Of a stretch of 64,000 nucleotides of DNA, positions 33,901-42,072 are shown piece by piece. The position numbers and the translations under genes were made by a program. The notes under the pieces were generated by a model. That model ran no database searches. It was not told the origin of the DNA and saw nothing but the letters and a program-made list of their open reading frames with translations. Source of the stretch: CAKSEI01 sp964403505. GTDB taxonomy: Bacteria > Bacillota > Clostridia > Oscillospirales > CAG-272. The stretch spans positions 128,636 through 192,635 of the forward strand of contig CAYOFP010000001.1 in NCBI GenBank assembly GCA_964403505.1, given 5' to 3'. Positions within the stretch are counted from its first letter, which is position 1. Each line of letters opens with the position of its first letter.

Positions 33901-34507
33901 CACGGATACCCGTGCTGACGCCCTCGAGTTCAGCGAGAACACTGACCCTGACATCAGTATCGAATATCATAGAAAACGACTGTATACTCTGCACATATCT
34001 GTAAATGCTGTTATTAAAATAACCGTTTACAAGGACTGCGTATACTCCATCTCCGTCAAAAGTCATCGTAAAGTCGCCTGTGTATTGTGCACTCGAATTG
34101 TCCTGGTACTTAGCACACATTGCGCTCGAGCTGAGCGATGCGGTGACGCTCTTTGTGCCCACGCCCTCGATCTTTACAGCGTAGCCGTATATCCACGTAT
34201 TACCATTATATTTTATGGTTCTTTTAGCGCCGTCATTTCCGCTATCCGCAGCGCCTGTACCGCCGAAAACATTGAGTTTCTCCCCTGCGGAGAGAGTATG
34301 CACACCCGTATCAATGCCGTCGGTATTAGCAAACATCACATTATCTTTATAATACGCTCTGCCCTCGACACCGCTCACAAGCGAGGCATCCTCAGGCCAT
34401 CTTCCGTCCCACAACGTGGGATCGTCCTCATCATTTGCCAATGCGGCAAATGAAAACACCGACAAAACTGTTGTCAATGCAAGCAAAAGTGATAATAACT
34501 TTTTCAT
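30974..34507 (-). CDS. SLH-domain surface protein with InlB/Flg_new repeats and cohesin-like segment (C)
   Basis: 1177 residues from ATG 34507; the ATGGAGGC just before contains the ribosome site, so the earlier in-frame ATG is not used. Signal peptide MKKLLSLLLALTTVLSVFSF to about residue 25. A divergent recurring module at about 35-240 (FDGDGVYAVLVNGYF), InlB repeats, a cohesin-like stretch at about 390-510 (ISLKYDNEIFTYKSCDD, GELTLSLTAEAAYGFTVSFD), a second recurring module (about 515-680), then InlB repeats and three SLH domains (about 983-1177; FSDVSDQWFAPNVEYAV, FTDVAEGQWYTNAIKWA). A 396-bp block is nearly identical to gene B. The region downstream is very A/T-rich with no GC-rich terminator. 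Confidence 0.87.
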   Translation of the reverse strand: MKKLLSLLLALTTVLSVFSFAALANDEDDPTLWDGRWPEDASLVSGVEGRAYYKDNVMFANTDGIDTGVHTLSAGEKLNVFGGTGAADSGNDGAKRTIKYNGNTWIYGYAVKIEGVGTKSVTASLSSSAMCAKYQDNSSAQYTGDFTMTFDGDGVYAVLVNGYFNNSIYRYVQSIQSFSMIFDTDVRVSVLAELEGVSTGIRAGNNGEIRINADGFISNTIVTCHDLEGNITQELTVKATSGFGMGYSGSVAVSLPAIEPLEDYQTENKYYKFMGWSTEKDGEDVNVSYAVGTMDIYPVYTVFDTEGANVVIFLDEDGSVLDSAAVKDGEKAEYTNELPEKLATNDNNYVFAGWQNEDGDIVKLDEYTITKNETLRATYSAVPKAKYIIAPYGDIENGSSVTFGISPINVDGMTSGVISLKYDNEIFTYKSCDDKAALVSCDDGELTLSLTAEAAYGFTVSFDVSEDACSCESAFVSSGTYNTDTENTVYEYTDVFSVSGILPGIYAENDKSGSMVPVSAKGSVTLYNSDTYGKTATRAYTLVFKVQGLDAPLTIGKMNMVATKKDGTDQNYWWSTNWTQKAYNYPSILTFPEDGIYYYTVNSILGGADTEMIRLHSVTASNMVSGDFEIGKSSDNRNIAVATEESAPLQNSLNQNATLQIIAVIEGPYAPEISYYNAGGEFLDTSVIKYNDRSQGKNYASPEVDVPKTFNDVYPSDVPTYSDSEKDYMKYVFTGWEYADGTPATVIYKSAKVYAAYDVIDTRPDCNIKFVNYDDSVISDLIIKEGEMPAAPAIDPTKPHEELYSYIFQGWDADGDGEVDEIAAATVDGATYKAVYKQVDRRWEVKFYAEDKETYLGFILVLGELKDGKTPVAPEKMATAQYTYTFDKWVDADGNELVETEVTFDTVVYATYKKTVNQYTVTFLDEEGAELGKVTVDYGTEAVFTAPAKASDEYYVYTFDRWSESVADVTEDMTVSAIYSKRFCKFSDVSDQWFAPNVEYAVLKGYMSGMSDTVFSPNGQTTRAQLVQVLYNMEGKPDVSELENPFTDVAEGQWYTNAIKWAYSCGVVAGMTETTYQPNTPISREQFCAILYRYSENVKGYDMEIPMSSIVTVGIFTDKNSISPWATASVKWCLYVGCISGYTEGTKIYMRPKNTTTRAEMATILKYWETSDKIKIK

Positions 34508-34539
34508 AAAAGCCTCCATACTAATAGATTACTGTATTC

Positions 34540-34567
34540 ATTTTATCATAACGCCGTCAAAAGGCAA
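34540..34567 (-). promoter_or_regulatory. SigA-type promoter of SLH gene C
   Basis: Minus strand TTGCCT (34567-34562), 16 nt, TAAAAT (34545-34540). Confidence 0.5.
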
Positions 34568-34722
34568 CATCTTTCACAAATTTACAAAAAAATAGCGTAT
34601 TTTTTGGCATTTATATATAAATTATAAAAAAATAATTTCTAAGTTTTGTGTGTTTTATATAATTTCAATATATGCGTTACATACCGTTTCACTCTTCATT
34701 CGTTTCATGCCATATTATAAAG

Positions 34723-34759
34723 AAAAAAACGACCGAAAAACAACGTTTTTCGGTCGTTT
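34723..34759 (-). terminator. Terminator of SLH gene D
   Basis: AAACGACCGAAAAA (34727-34740) pairs with TTTTTCGGTCGTTT (34746-34759); on the minus strand a run of seven T completes a textbook Rho-independent terminator 18 bp after the stop. Confidence 0.85.
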
Positions 34760-34776
34760 AATTCTATTTTTAGACG

Positions 34777-37700
34777 TTATTCCGCCTTGGATGCGAGCTT
34801 GTCGCTTGTTTCCCAGAGCTTGAGAATCGTAGCCATTTCAGCTCTTGTCGTATTGTTCTTCGGCTTCATAGACTGCTTGTTGTTAGCTTCAGGATAGCCA
34901 GAGACACAACCTACATAGAGACACCACTTAACTGCATTGCTTGCCCAGTTCGAGATAGAATTCTTATCAGTGAATACACCGAGTGAAACAGGTGCTGTCA
35001 TCGGGATATTCATATCATATTTCTTTATCTTCTCAGAGTAGTTATACATAATAAGGCAGAACTGCTCACGGGTGATAGCGGAGTTAGGCTCGTATGTTGT
35101 CTTTGTCATACCGGAAACCACGCCTACATCATATGCCCACTTGATCGCGTCTGTGTACCACTCATTATTCTTAACATCCGTGAAAGGATTCTTGAGAGAA
35201 GATACATCAGGTCTGCCCTCGATGTTGTAGAGCACCTGAACAAGCTGAGCTCTTGTAGTCTTGCCGTTCGGCTCAAATGTGGTATTTGTCATACCGCTCA
35301 TATAGCCCTTGACAACAGCATATTCTACCTTATCGGTGTACCACGCTCCTGCTGCCACATCACTGAACTTGGAGAATTCAGCAGTATACTTCGCCTTGAC
35401 TGTTACATTACCAGTTATCTTTGAGAGGTTAGCATCAGAATCGTCAAGTCCTACCCACTTTTCAAATGTATATGTATACATTCCGTCGAACTCCTTCACA
35501 GGAGTCTCGGTCGTAGCAGCTGTTCCGTAATCGACCTCAACCTTTGAGAGCTCCTTCTCGTCGTCATTCAGGAACGTAACAGTGTACTTATTGAGCGTAG
35601 CCGTGTAACTTGCCTTAACGGTTACATCGCTTGTAACCTCGGAGAGTTTCACCTCTTCGCCTGCAGCATTGACCCACTTTTCAAATGTGTAGGTGTACTG
35701 AACATCTGCATTCTTCTCTGCTGTCGGAACAGTACCGATGACTTCGCCTTTTCCGTCGACATAGACGATACCGAGAACAGTGTTATCATCGTTCACGAAT
35801 GTTACAGTGCTCATTCTGTCAACCTGCTCATATACAGCATAGAAAGTGACATCCTCGTTGATCGCCTCGGGTATAGCCTCTGTCTCTGTGCTGATAACCT
35901 TCGCAGGGTCTGTCGTCCAGCCCTTCCAGATATATGTATACTCGCTTGTAGATTCCTTTACAGGTTCCTTACCGTCATAAGAAACGGTCTTACCCTTAGC
36001 GATGACATAGGAGGCGATCTCCTCCTCACCGTTTACAAACTTAACGTTTACAGGGTTCTTTATCTCTTTGTCATAGTATGCATAAACGTCAGCATTATCG
36101 ATTACAGACTCGATCTTGTTGCCATCCTTGTCTGCCCAGCCTGCAAATACATATTTGTAGTCTTCATCAGACTCTTTTTCGGGAGCGACGCCGCCAAATG
36201 CTTCGTCAGCACCTAAAAGCTTTGAGCATCTCATGTTTCCGGTGCTGTTGATAACCGCACCTACACTGAGGAATTCGCCTTTTTCGTCGTAATATCTTAC
36301 TGAGAATGTAGGTCTGCCCTCATACATAGCAAGGAATGTTACCTTGAGATTATCATTCGGGTTGTATGTTGACTCACCGACAGATGCGCCGTTGTTGAAG
36401 GACAGGCTCGTGATTCTGTGGTAGTTGCTTCCGATCCAGTTGATCTCGCCCATAGCTATCGTGATGCAGTAGTAGCCGTCCTCTAAGAACGTGAAGGCAG
36501 TTCTCGATGACTGATAGTTTTGCGAGTTATTGGAGTCGAGTATCTGGTTAGAGATCGAACCGTCAGAATTCTTAGAAAGTGTCTTTGCTCTGAAGCCACC
36601 GAGCGTGAAAGGTTGCTCGACACCCTCAAGCTTGAGTATCAATGTCAGATAGTTTGTATTTGTCTTGAAAGTATAACCCTCAACTACCTTTATCTCGCTC
36701 ATGGACGAGAAGTCGCTGGTCTTATCAATTACCATACCGGTTTTTGAGCCCGTCTCGACAGGAGATTCGGCATATACAGCCTTAATTGTCTTCGTCTCGC
36801 GCAAATCGCTGTAATTATCAGGATCCCAACCTGCGAACGTGTAGATAGTAGTCTCTGTAGGCTTACGCTCAGGCTCCTTTGCGCCATATTCGATATAGCT
36901 GTGAACGCCTGTCGTCGCTGCAAATAACTCAGTACCGTCGTAATCGACAAAGGTGAGTGTATATCTCTCTGTCTCGGGTATTTCGTTATATGCTGCATAT
37001 ACCGTTACATCTTCGATAATGTTCGAGAGATCTACGGCATTGCCTTCAGCATCTGCCCAGCCTGAGAATACATAGTACTTTTCAGCATCACCGTTCTGTT
37101 TGGGTGTGCCGTAGAACTTTTCATCAAATACGGAAGCTTCAAACTTCTTTACGCTGTTTACGCAAACAGTCTTATCGCCGTTCTTATACGTTACCTCGAA
37201 TGTGATGGGAACCTCATCAAATGTCGGCTTAACTTCGAGATCGCCTGTTACGTACATAATGTTCTGATCCCATCCCGTGAATTTGAACATTGTCGAACCG
37301 GCGCTTTCCTTCTTAGGCGTCGAACCATGATATACTGCGCTCATGCCGTCAAGCACCTTTGCCGTGTAAAGGAGAGTGTCATCGCCGTCATAGAATTTAA
37401 CGGTATGCATAGCGCCTGTTGCTGCGGTAAAGGAAGCCTTCAGGGAATTGCTGCCGTAAGGAATCATGGGATCGTTATCCTTGTTTACCCAACCGTCAAA
37501 TACATAACCGTCCTTAACGGGAGCCTCAGGCATGCCTGCATCTGCATAAGCATATACCCATGTTCTTTTTATCGTATCTGTATAGTCAATCGTGCCTTCC
37601 TCAAGGCGATCGTTATGTCCGAGTACCGGATCATAATATTCGGTATCTTCTATATTGGTCGTCTTCCAACCCGACTCGGTGATTTCGCAACGGTTATAGG

Positions 37701-38271
37701 TGTATGAACCTTTCATCTCCGTCTTGTTTCCGTCAACGTCGAATTCTGAGTTGTATGTCTCGACTCTGTTATCGAAGATACCCATAAGCGCTACCTTTGC
37801 GCTTCTGTTTGCAGTCGAGAGCTCAAGAGCAGAAAGCTCCATATGCGTTATGTTCTTGATGTAGTCGCCTTTCTCGCCGATAAACTGATGGCTGAGAGAG
37901 TAGTAGTTAAAGGGGATATAGAAGAGATAATCTCCGTTACCCTCTATTTTCCACATCGCGTTTCTGATACCGTCCTGACCGTGGTTATAGGTCGTGAACA
38001 CAAAGTCACGCGAATGGATGCTCATCGCCCAGTTACAAAGATAGAAGGGTTCCTTCGCATCTTTAACGCGAATCCAGAATGTAACTCCCTTTGCGTTCTG
38101 ATCGGGCTCGTATGAACCGTCAAAAAGAGACACAGCGCTTGTTGAAAGCGGGAGGAAGCTTGCACCTGAATTGAAAAGAGTATCGCTCGCATTCGATGTG
38201 AAGCAGAATGTCGCAAGAGATGCAACCATTGCCACTGTCAGAACAAGCGATATGATTCTTTTGATTTTCAT
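34777..38271 (-). CDS. SLH-domain surface protein with InlB/Flg_new-type repeats (D)
   Basis: 1164 residues from ATG 38271 with TGGAGGTACATT upstream. Signal peptide to about residue 28 (CFTSNASD). Recurring module copies at about 35-200 (VTFWIRVKDAKEPFYLCNWA, GNGDYLFYIPFNYYSLS) and 490-650 (LTLILKLEGVEQPFTLGGF, FLEDGYYCITIAMGEINWIG). About nine InlB/Flg_new repeats fill the rest (FKFTGWDQNIMYVTGDLEVK and similar). Three SLH domains occupy about 965-1164 (FSDVAAGAWYTDKVEYAV, FTDVKNNEWYTDAIKWAYD). No cohesin-like part. DNA is more diverged from A-C, so it is probably an older paralogue. Confidence 0.87.
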   Translation of the reverse strand: MKIKRIISLVLTVAMVASLATFCFTSNASDTLFNSGASFLPLSTSAVSLFDGSYEPDQNAKGVTFWIRVKDAKEPFYLCNWAMSIHSRDFVFTTYNHGQDGIRNAMWKIEGNGDYLFYIPFNYYSLSHQFIGEKGDYIKNITHMELSALELSTANRSAKVALMGIFDNRVETYNSEFDVDGNKTEMKGSYTYNRCEITESGWKTTNIEDTEYYDPVLGHNDRLEEGTIDYTDTIKRTWVYAYADAGMPEAPVKDGYVFDGWVNKDNDPMIPYGSNSLKASFTAATGAMHTVKFYDGDDTLLYTAKVLDGMSAVYHGSTPKKESAGSTMFKFTGWDQNIMYVTGDLEVKPTFDEVPITFEVTYKNGDKTVCVNSVKKFEASVFDEKFYGTPKQNGDAEKYYVFSGWADAEGNAVDLSNIIEDVTVYAAYNEIPETERYTLTFVDYDGTELFAATTGVHSYIEYGAKEPERKPTETTIYTFAGWDPDNYSDLRETKTIKAVYAESPVETGSKTGMVIDKTSDFSSMSEIKVVEGYTFKTNTNYLTLILKLEGVEQPFTLGGFRAKTLSKNSDGSISNQILDSNNSQNYQSSRTAFTFLEDGYYCITIAMGEINWIGSNYHRITSLSFNNGASVGESTYNPNDNLKVTFLAMYEGRPTFSVRYYDEKGEFLSVGAVINSTGNMRCSKLLGADEAFGGVAPEKESDEDYKYVFAGWADKDGNKIESVIDNADVYAYYDKEIKNPVNVKFVNGEEEIASYVIAKGKTVSYDGKEPVKESTSEYTYIWKGWTTDPAKVISTETEAIPEAINEDVTFYAVYEQVDRMSTVTFVNDDNTVLGIVYVDGKGEVIGTVPTAEKNADVQYTYTFEKWVNAAGEEVKLSEVTSDVTVKASYTATLNKYTVTFLNDDEKELSKVEVDYGTAATTETPVKEFDGMYTYTFEKWVGLDDSDANLSKITGNVTVKAKYTAEFSKFSDVAAGAWYTDKVEYAVVKGYMSGMTNTTFEPNGKTTRAQLVQVLYNIEGRPDVSSLKNPFTDVKNNEWYTDAIKWAYDVGVVSGMTKTTYEPNSAITREQFCLIMYNYSEKIKKYDMNIPMTAPVSLGVFTDKNSISNWASNAVKWCLYVGCVSGYPEANNKQSMKPKNNTTRAEMATILKLWETSDKLASKAE

Positions 38272-38326
38272 AATGTACCTCCATTATTTTTAATTTTATT
38301 GTAATAATTATATCATCATTCTGCTG

Positions 38327-38385
38327 TTTTGACATTATGCTTAATCAACAAATTATAAATAAATTTATTGTGCAAAATGTCAAAA
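38327..38385. promoter_or_regulatory. Inverted repeat upstream of SLH gene D
   Basis: TTTTGACATT (38327-38336) is inverted at 38376-38385 (AATGTCAAAA), 39 bp apart, in the only gap between SLH genes D and E. A TATAAT lies nearby on the minus strand with a poor -35 (TGTCAA) inside the repeat. Could be an operator. Confidence 0.35.
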
Positions 38386-38436
38386 TGGCGGTTTAAAAGC
38401 AATACCGCACAATTCGCAGCTATCGCCTTCTTAATA

Positions 38437-41400
38437 TCAGGAACAGAATCTCATCAGGATTGATGCCATCTGCGCTCTCGTAGCGCCGTCCCGGGGTGAG
38501 AGGAGCGTCGGCGTCATGCCGGTGATATATCCGCAGGAATATGTCCAGCTCAGTGCATCCTTTGCCCACGCTGAGACACTGACGGAATCGGTAAATGCCG
38601 AAAGATCCTTTTTATCTTCGCAATTTATGCCCTTATATACTGCGTATCTGTATAATATAGCGGCAAACTGCTCCCTTGTTATGACCGCATCGGGAGCGAA
38701 GGTATTCGGGCTCATGCCTGCAACGATACCGTTATTCTCTGCCCATACGATCGCATCCCTATACCATGCCTTTTCATCGACATCGTCAAAGATATTTGCA
38801 TATCTTTTATAATCGGGATTACCCTCGAGATTATAAAGCACCCGGACGAGCATGGCACGCGTCGTTTTCACATCAGGTGCGAAGATACCCTCGCCCATAC
38901 CGCTCATCATGTTGTTTTTATATGCGAATCTCACTGCGGTATAGTACCATCCCGCTCTTGTGACATCCGTGAAATGCCCTTCGAAATCATCCGTCATGGC
39001 GATAAAGTCATATCCGTTCATCTGTGCGTAAGAATCAGCCTTACTGTCATTATAGCCGTATATGATAAGTCCCGGACTCTCCGCAAACACATTATCCTTT
39101 ATACTGCGAACCGTAGAGGGTATGATAATACTGCCACTTCCCGTCGTGCATATATCGTCTATCTGCGTTACCGTGTATGTTTTGCCGTTTTCGCTGACCT
39201 TTGCGGGTATTACGACCGTACCGCATATATTCGCTCCGGCAGTTACGTTGCTTCTCCAACCGGAGCTTTCTCCCACGACAGCTGTTTTCGTATCATCGTC
39301 GCACGAGTAGTATACACCCTGCTTATCAAATCCGCCCTCAAGTGTCACCGTGCGGTCATCAGCACAGAAGCTGTCCGTTATAAGAGCATAATCAGGATAG
39401 AATATCTCGTTTCCGAGAGGCACATAATCCTGCCCGATGGCACACCTGACGTCTCCCGGTTTGGTCGTCCAACCCGTGCAAACGTTTCTTATTCCGTCGG
39501 TAATACGCTCCGAGCCTGTCACGTCCTCTCCGTCATACAAACCGAGTACCGGGTCGGCACGCTTGAATTGGCAGCTCTCCGACATAGGCCTTGCCGGTGC
39601 ATTGAAGCCGTATTTTCCGCTGTACACCCTATCTTCATCCGTACGGAATGTGACACTATATTCGTTTACCGCACCCTCGATCAGAGCTATGGGAGTTATG
39701 GTCACATTGTTGCCGTTCAGTTCGATATCATCCGTGCGGAAGCATGCGGACGGATGATTGATACTGAATGAGCCCACTGCGGTCTGTCCTGCAACAGAGG
39801 GACCCTGGAAAGAGCCTACCGAATAGAACGGGCAGTACATGATATAATAACCGTTTTCCTTAAATGTATAGCCGTAATGCTTTTCGCCGTCTGCACCCGT
39901 ATGCTGGAATTCGTAATTGAAGGAATGGAGCATATTGCCCGAATGTGCGCCGCCTGCAACGCAATACCATTTGTTTAACAAAATACTGCTTCCGTCGGCG
40001 ATTCCGTCTATCTTAAATACCACGCTGAAGCCGTAGTGTCCGTCCTCGGTAAAGGTATACGAGCCGTCAAAGAAATAGAATGTATTATTCGTATCGACAC
40101 TCATCGGCTGAGGGTCTTCCACATAGTATCCGGCGGGTCTCGTATCCTCGGCTATCTCACGCCCGGGGATCTCCGCTCCGTCCTCGACTTTAATTTTGCC
40201 GATCAAATTTGCGCAGACACGGGTATCAAACATATCCTTATTTGCAAAACGAACGGATGCCTTTGTCCCCTCGGGAGAATTTTTATCTACTATTTTCAGG
40301 TAGACATTCCACTCGCCCGACGCGATGGAGGACGGGATCGTTATCTTCGCCGAGATATCGTTGCATGTCATGGACTTCCAATCCTGCGGTACAATACCGT
40401 CAACGGTATTTGTATATTCATATGTTCCGTTCGAGAGCACGATCTGCACGATCTCATCGCCGATCAGCTTTGAGAATCCCGTATTGTCGAGCGTTAAATT
40501 CATCTCGAGCTCGCCGCCTGCGTTTACGCTCTCCTGCATTGCACAAGAGCGCACGATAAAGCGGTATCCCATATGATCGAGAATATATTTTCTCGTATCA
40601 ATGCCGTAATATTCCGAGAGGTCGAGCTCACTGCCCGTTTTATCATAGACCGCTTTCGCTATCTCCTCGGTAAACACGGCGTTTTCAAAACCGGGCGCAA
40701 TATACGTCACCCTGTAGCCGGCCGTAACTGTCTGACCTGCTGAATTTTCCGCCGTGACCTCGCTGATCACGCTCGTCCCCTTTAAGCTGTCAGCACCTAT
40801 AACGTCGTAGACATATTCAAGGCGGGAGATAAATTCCTCGGCGTTTTTCTTCTGAGTTGCGAGCGCCGACGCGGTTGCAGAATTCGCCGCCACGGTGTAA
40901 TCGTGTATTTCTTCCTGCGCTGTCCACACGTATCCGCCGTGCAGGTACATGAGGTGAGTATAATACATCTCGGGGATGGCATTTACCGGCCACCACACCC
41001 TCGTGTAATCCGAGGCGTAATAGATCTGTAAAAATCTGTCGCCCGAAAATTCACCGCCGTATGTCGCATTTTCCTGTGCATGAAGAAACGCCGTCTCATT
41101 CTCACGGTCTGAGAATGTGCCGTAGTCCCAATTCGTTCCCATATATCCGTCATTATAGTAGCAAAGACGGGAAAGGTCGTCACAAAGGAGGTTTCCGGTC
41201 GAAAAATCCTTTCCGTCCTTTGAGGAATAGTCCGCTTTGTCATTGCGCACATCGGCATGCGTTTTATACAGGTCGATCGCCTTATTCATTGATCTCTGCT
41301 CGCAGTAGATCTTTCCTAACTTATGGTTAATCCAACTCGCAATTCTGTGACCCGTGCGAAGCGATATCGGCACTTTCTCCGGAAATATCTGCAAATACAG

Positions 41401-41979
41401 ATCGATAAGCTCGGTCGAATAGCCTGCATCACCGAAGCGCGAGCCCCACTGCTCGCCGTATGCACCGAATGTGCCAAGCTCACACCAGCTCATAACATCG
41501 CTGTACTTTCTGAAAAGTCCCGAGTCGCGGATATCGACGAACATCTGTACCAGATTGTCCCAGTCCGGCTCGCATTTTTCATTTCCCACGGAGTCAAAGC
41601 GGAAACGCAAGCCGATGGTAGCACCGGCGTTCCTCGCATTTTGCAGGGTCTTCTCAAGTCCCTCGAAAAACGTATTGTCAAGCGGAACATCGTTTTTCAG
41701 CCCGGGCGTGGCAGAAGCCGAATAACCCCCGAGATTTATCATTACAAATGTATATGTCGACGGAGCGAGCGCCCAGCTCGTACCCGGTTTGGGATAAGCC
41801 TCCATCGTAGCGGTCCTTCCGCCCGAGGGAGATAAATATGATTCTGTCGAGTCGGCATAACTCGAAATAACGCCGTTTTCGACCTGGTCCACGAGAGCGA
41901 CGGTATCGTCAGCGCTTACAAAGCAGACAAGTGACAATACCGTTGCAATGGAAAGCAAAAGGCAAATCAGTTTTTTCAT
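38437..41979 (-). CDS. SLH-anchored protein with DUF4874/DUF4832-like domains and BspA-type repeat (E)
   Basis: 1180 residues from ATG 41979 (GAGGTGACC upstream; a GTG two codons earlier is unlikely). Signal peptide to about 24. Residues about 30-200 fit DUF4874 (YTFVMINLGGYSA, NAGATIGLRFRFDSVG) and 200-400 DUF4832 (FPEKVPISLRTGHRI, SDVMSWCELGTFGAYGEQWG), a TIM-barrel pair suspected to act on glycans. Then a beta domain (VRSCAMQESVNAGGELEMNL), one recurring module (about 625-790: FKENGYYIMYCPFYSVG), a short BspA/LRR_5-type repeat (IIIPSTVRSIKDNVFAES) and three SLH domains (about 999-1180). It is the only one of the five SLH proteins with a likely catalytic domain. A paralogue without visible SLH part begins at 62005. 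Confidence 0.85.
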   Translation of the reverse strand: MKKLICLLLSIATVLSLVCFVSADDTVALVDQVENGVISSYADSTESYLSPSGGRTATMEAYPKPGTSWALAPSTYTFVMINLGGYSASATPGLKNDVPLDNTFFEGLEKTLQNARNAGATIGLRFRFDSVGNEKCEPDWDNLVQMFVDIRDSGLFRKYSDVMSWCELGTFGAYGEQWGSRFGDAGYSTELIDLYLQIFPEKVPISLRTGHRIASWINHKLGKIYCEQRSMNKAIDLYKTHADVRNDKADYSSKDGKDFSTGNLLCDDLSRLCYYNDGYMGTNWDYGTFSDRENETAFLHAQENATYGGEFSGDRFLQIYYASDYTRVWWPVNAIPEMYYTHLMYLHGGYVWTAQEEIHDYTVAANSATASALATQKKNAEEFISRLEYVYDVIGADSLKGTSVISEVTAENSAGQTVTAGYRVTYIAPGFENAVFTEEIAKAVYDKTGSELDLSEYYGIDTRKYILDHMGYRFIVRSCAMQESVNAGGELEMNLTLDNTGFSKLIGDEIVQIVLSNGTYEYTNTVDGIVPQDWKSMTCNDISAKITIPSSIASGEWNVYLKIVDKNSPEGTKASVRFANKDMFDTRVCANLIGKIKVEDGAEIPGREIAEDTRPAGYYVEDPQPMSVDTNNTFYFFDGSYTFTEDGHYGFSVVFKIDGIADGSSILLNKWYCVAGGAHSGNMLHSFNYEFQHTGADGEKHYGYTFKENGYYIMYCPFYSVGSFQGPSVAGQTAVGSFSINHPSACFRTDDIELNGNNVTITPIALIEGAVNEYSVTFRTDEDRVYSGKYGFNAPARPMSESCQFKRADPVLGLYDGEDVTGSERITDGIRNVCTGWTTKPGDVRCAIGQDYVPLGNEIFYPDYALITDSFCADDRTVTLEGGFDKQGVYYSCDDDTKTAVVGESSGWRSNVTAGANICGTVVIPAKVSENGKTYTVTQIDDICTTGSGSIIIPSTVRSIKDNVFAESPGLIIYGYNDSKADSYAQMNGYDFIAMTDDFEGHFTDVTRAGWYYTAVRFAYKNNMMSGMGEGIFAPDVKTTRAMLVRVLYNLEGNPDYKRYANIFDDVDEKAWYRDAIVWAENNGIVAGMSPNTFAPDAVITREQFAAILYRYAVYKGINCEDKKDLSAFTDSVSVSAWAKDALSWTYSCGYITGMTPTLLSPRDGATRAQMASILMRFCS

Positions 41980-42010
41980 GGTCACCTCAACAAATTAAAA
42001 TACTATCATA

Positions 42011-42039
42011 ATCTTATCAGAATATACAGATAAAATCAA
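42011..42039 (-). promoter_or_regulatory. SigA-type promoter of SLH gene E
   Basis: Minus strand TTGATT (42039-42034), 17 nt, TAAGAT (42016-42011), 31 bp before ATG 41979. Confidence 0.55.
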
Positions 42040-42072
42040 CTCATAATTCGGTATTTTTTATCAAAAACCATC

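Noticed and set aside
38974..39771. A 265-codon open frame on the plus strand
   Set aside because: It lies fully antisense to the coding sequence of SLH protein E, has no ribosome site and no sensible protein composition; it is a by-product of codon usage on the other strand.
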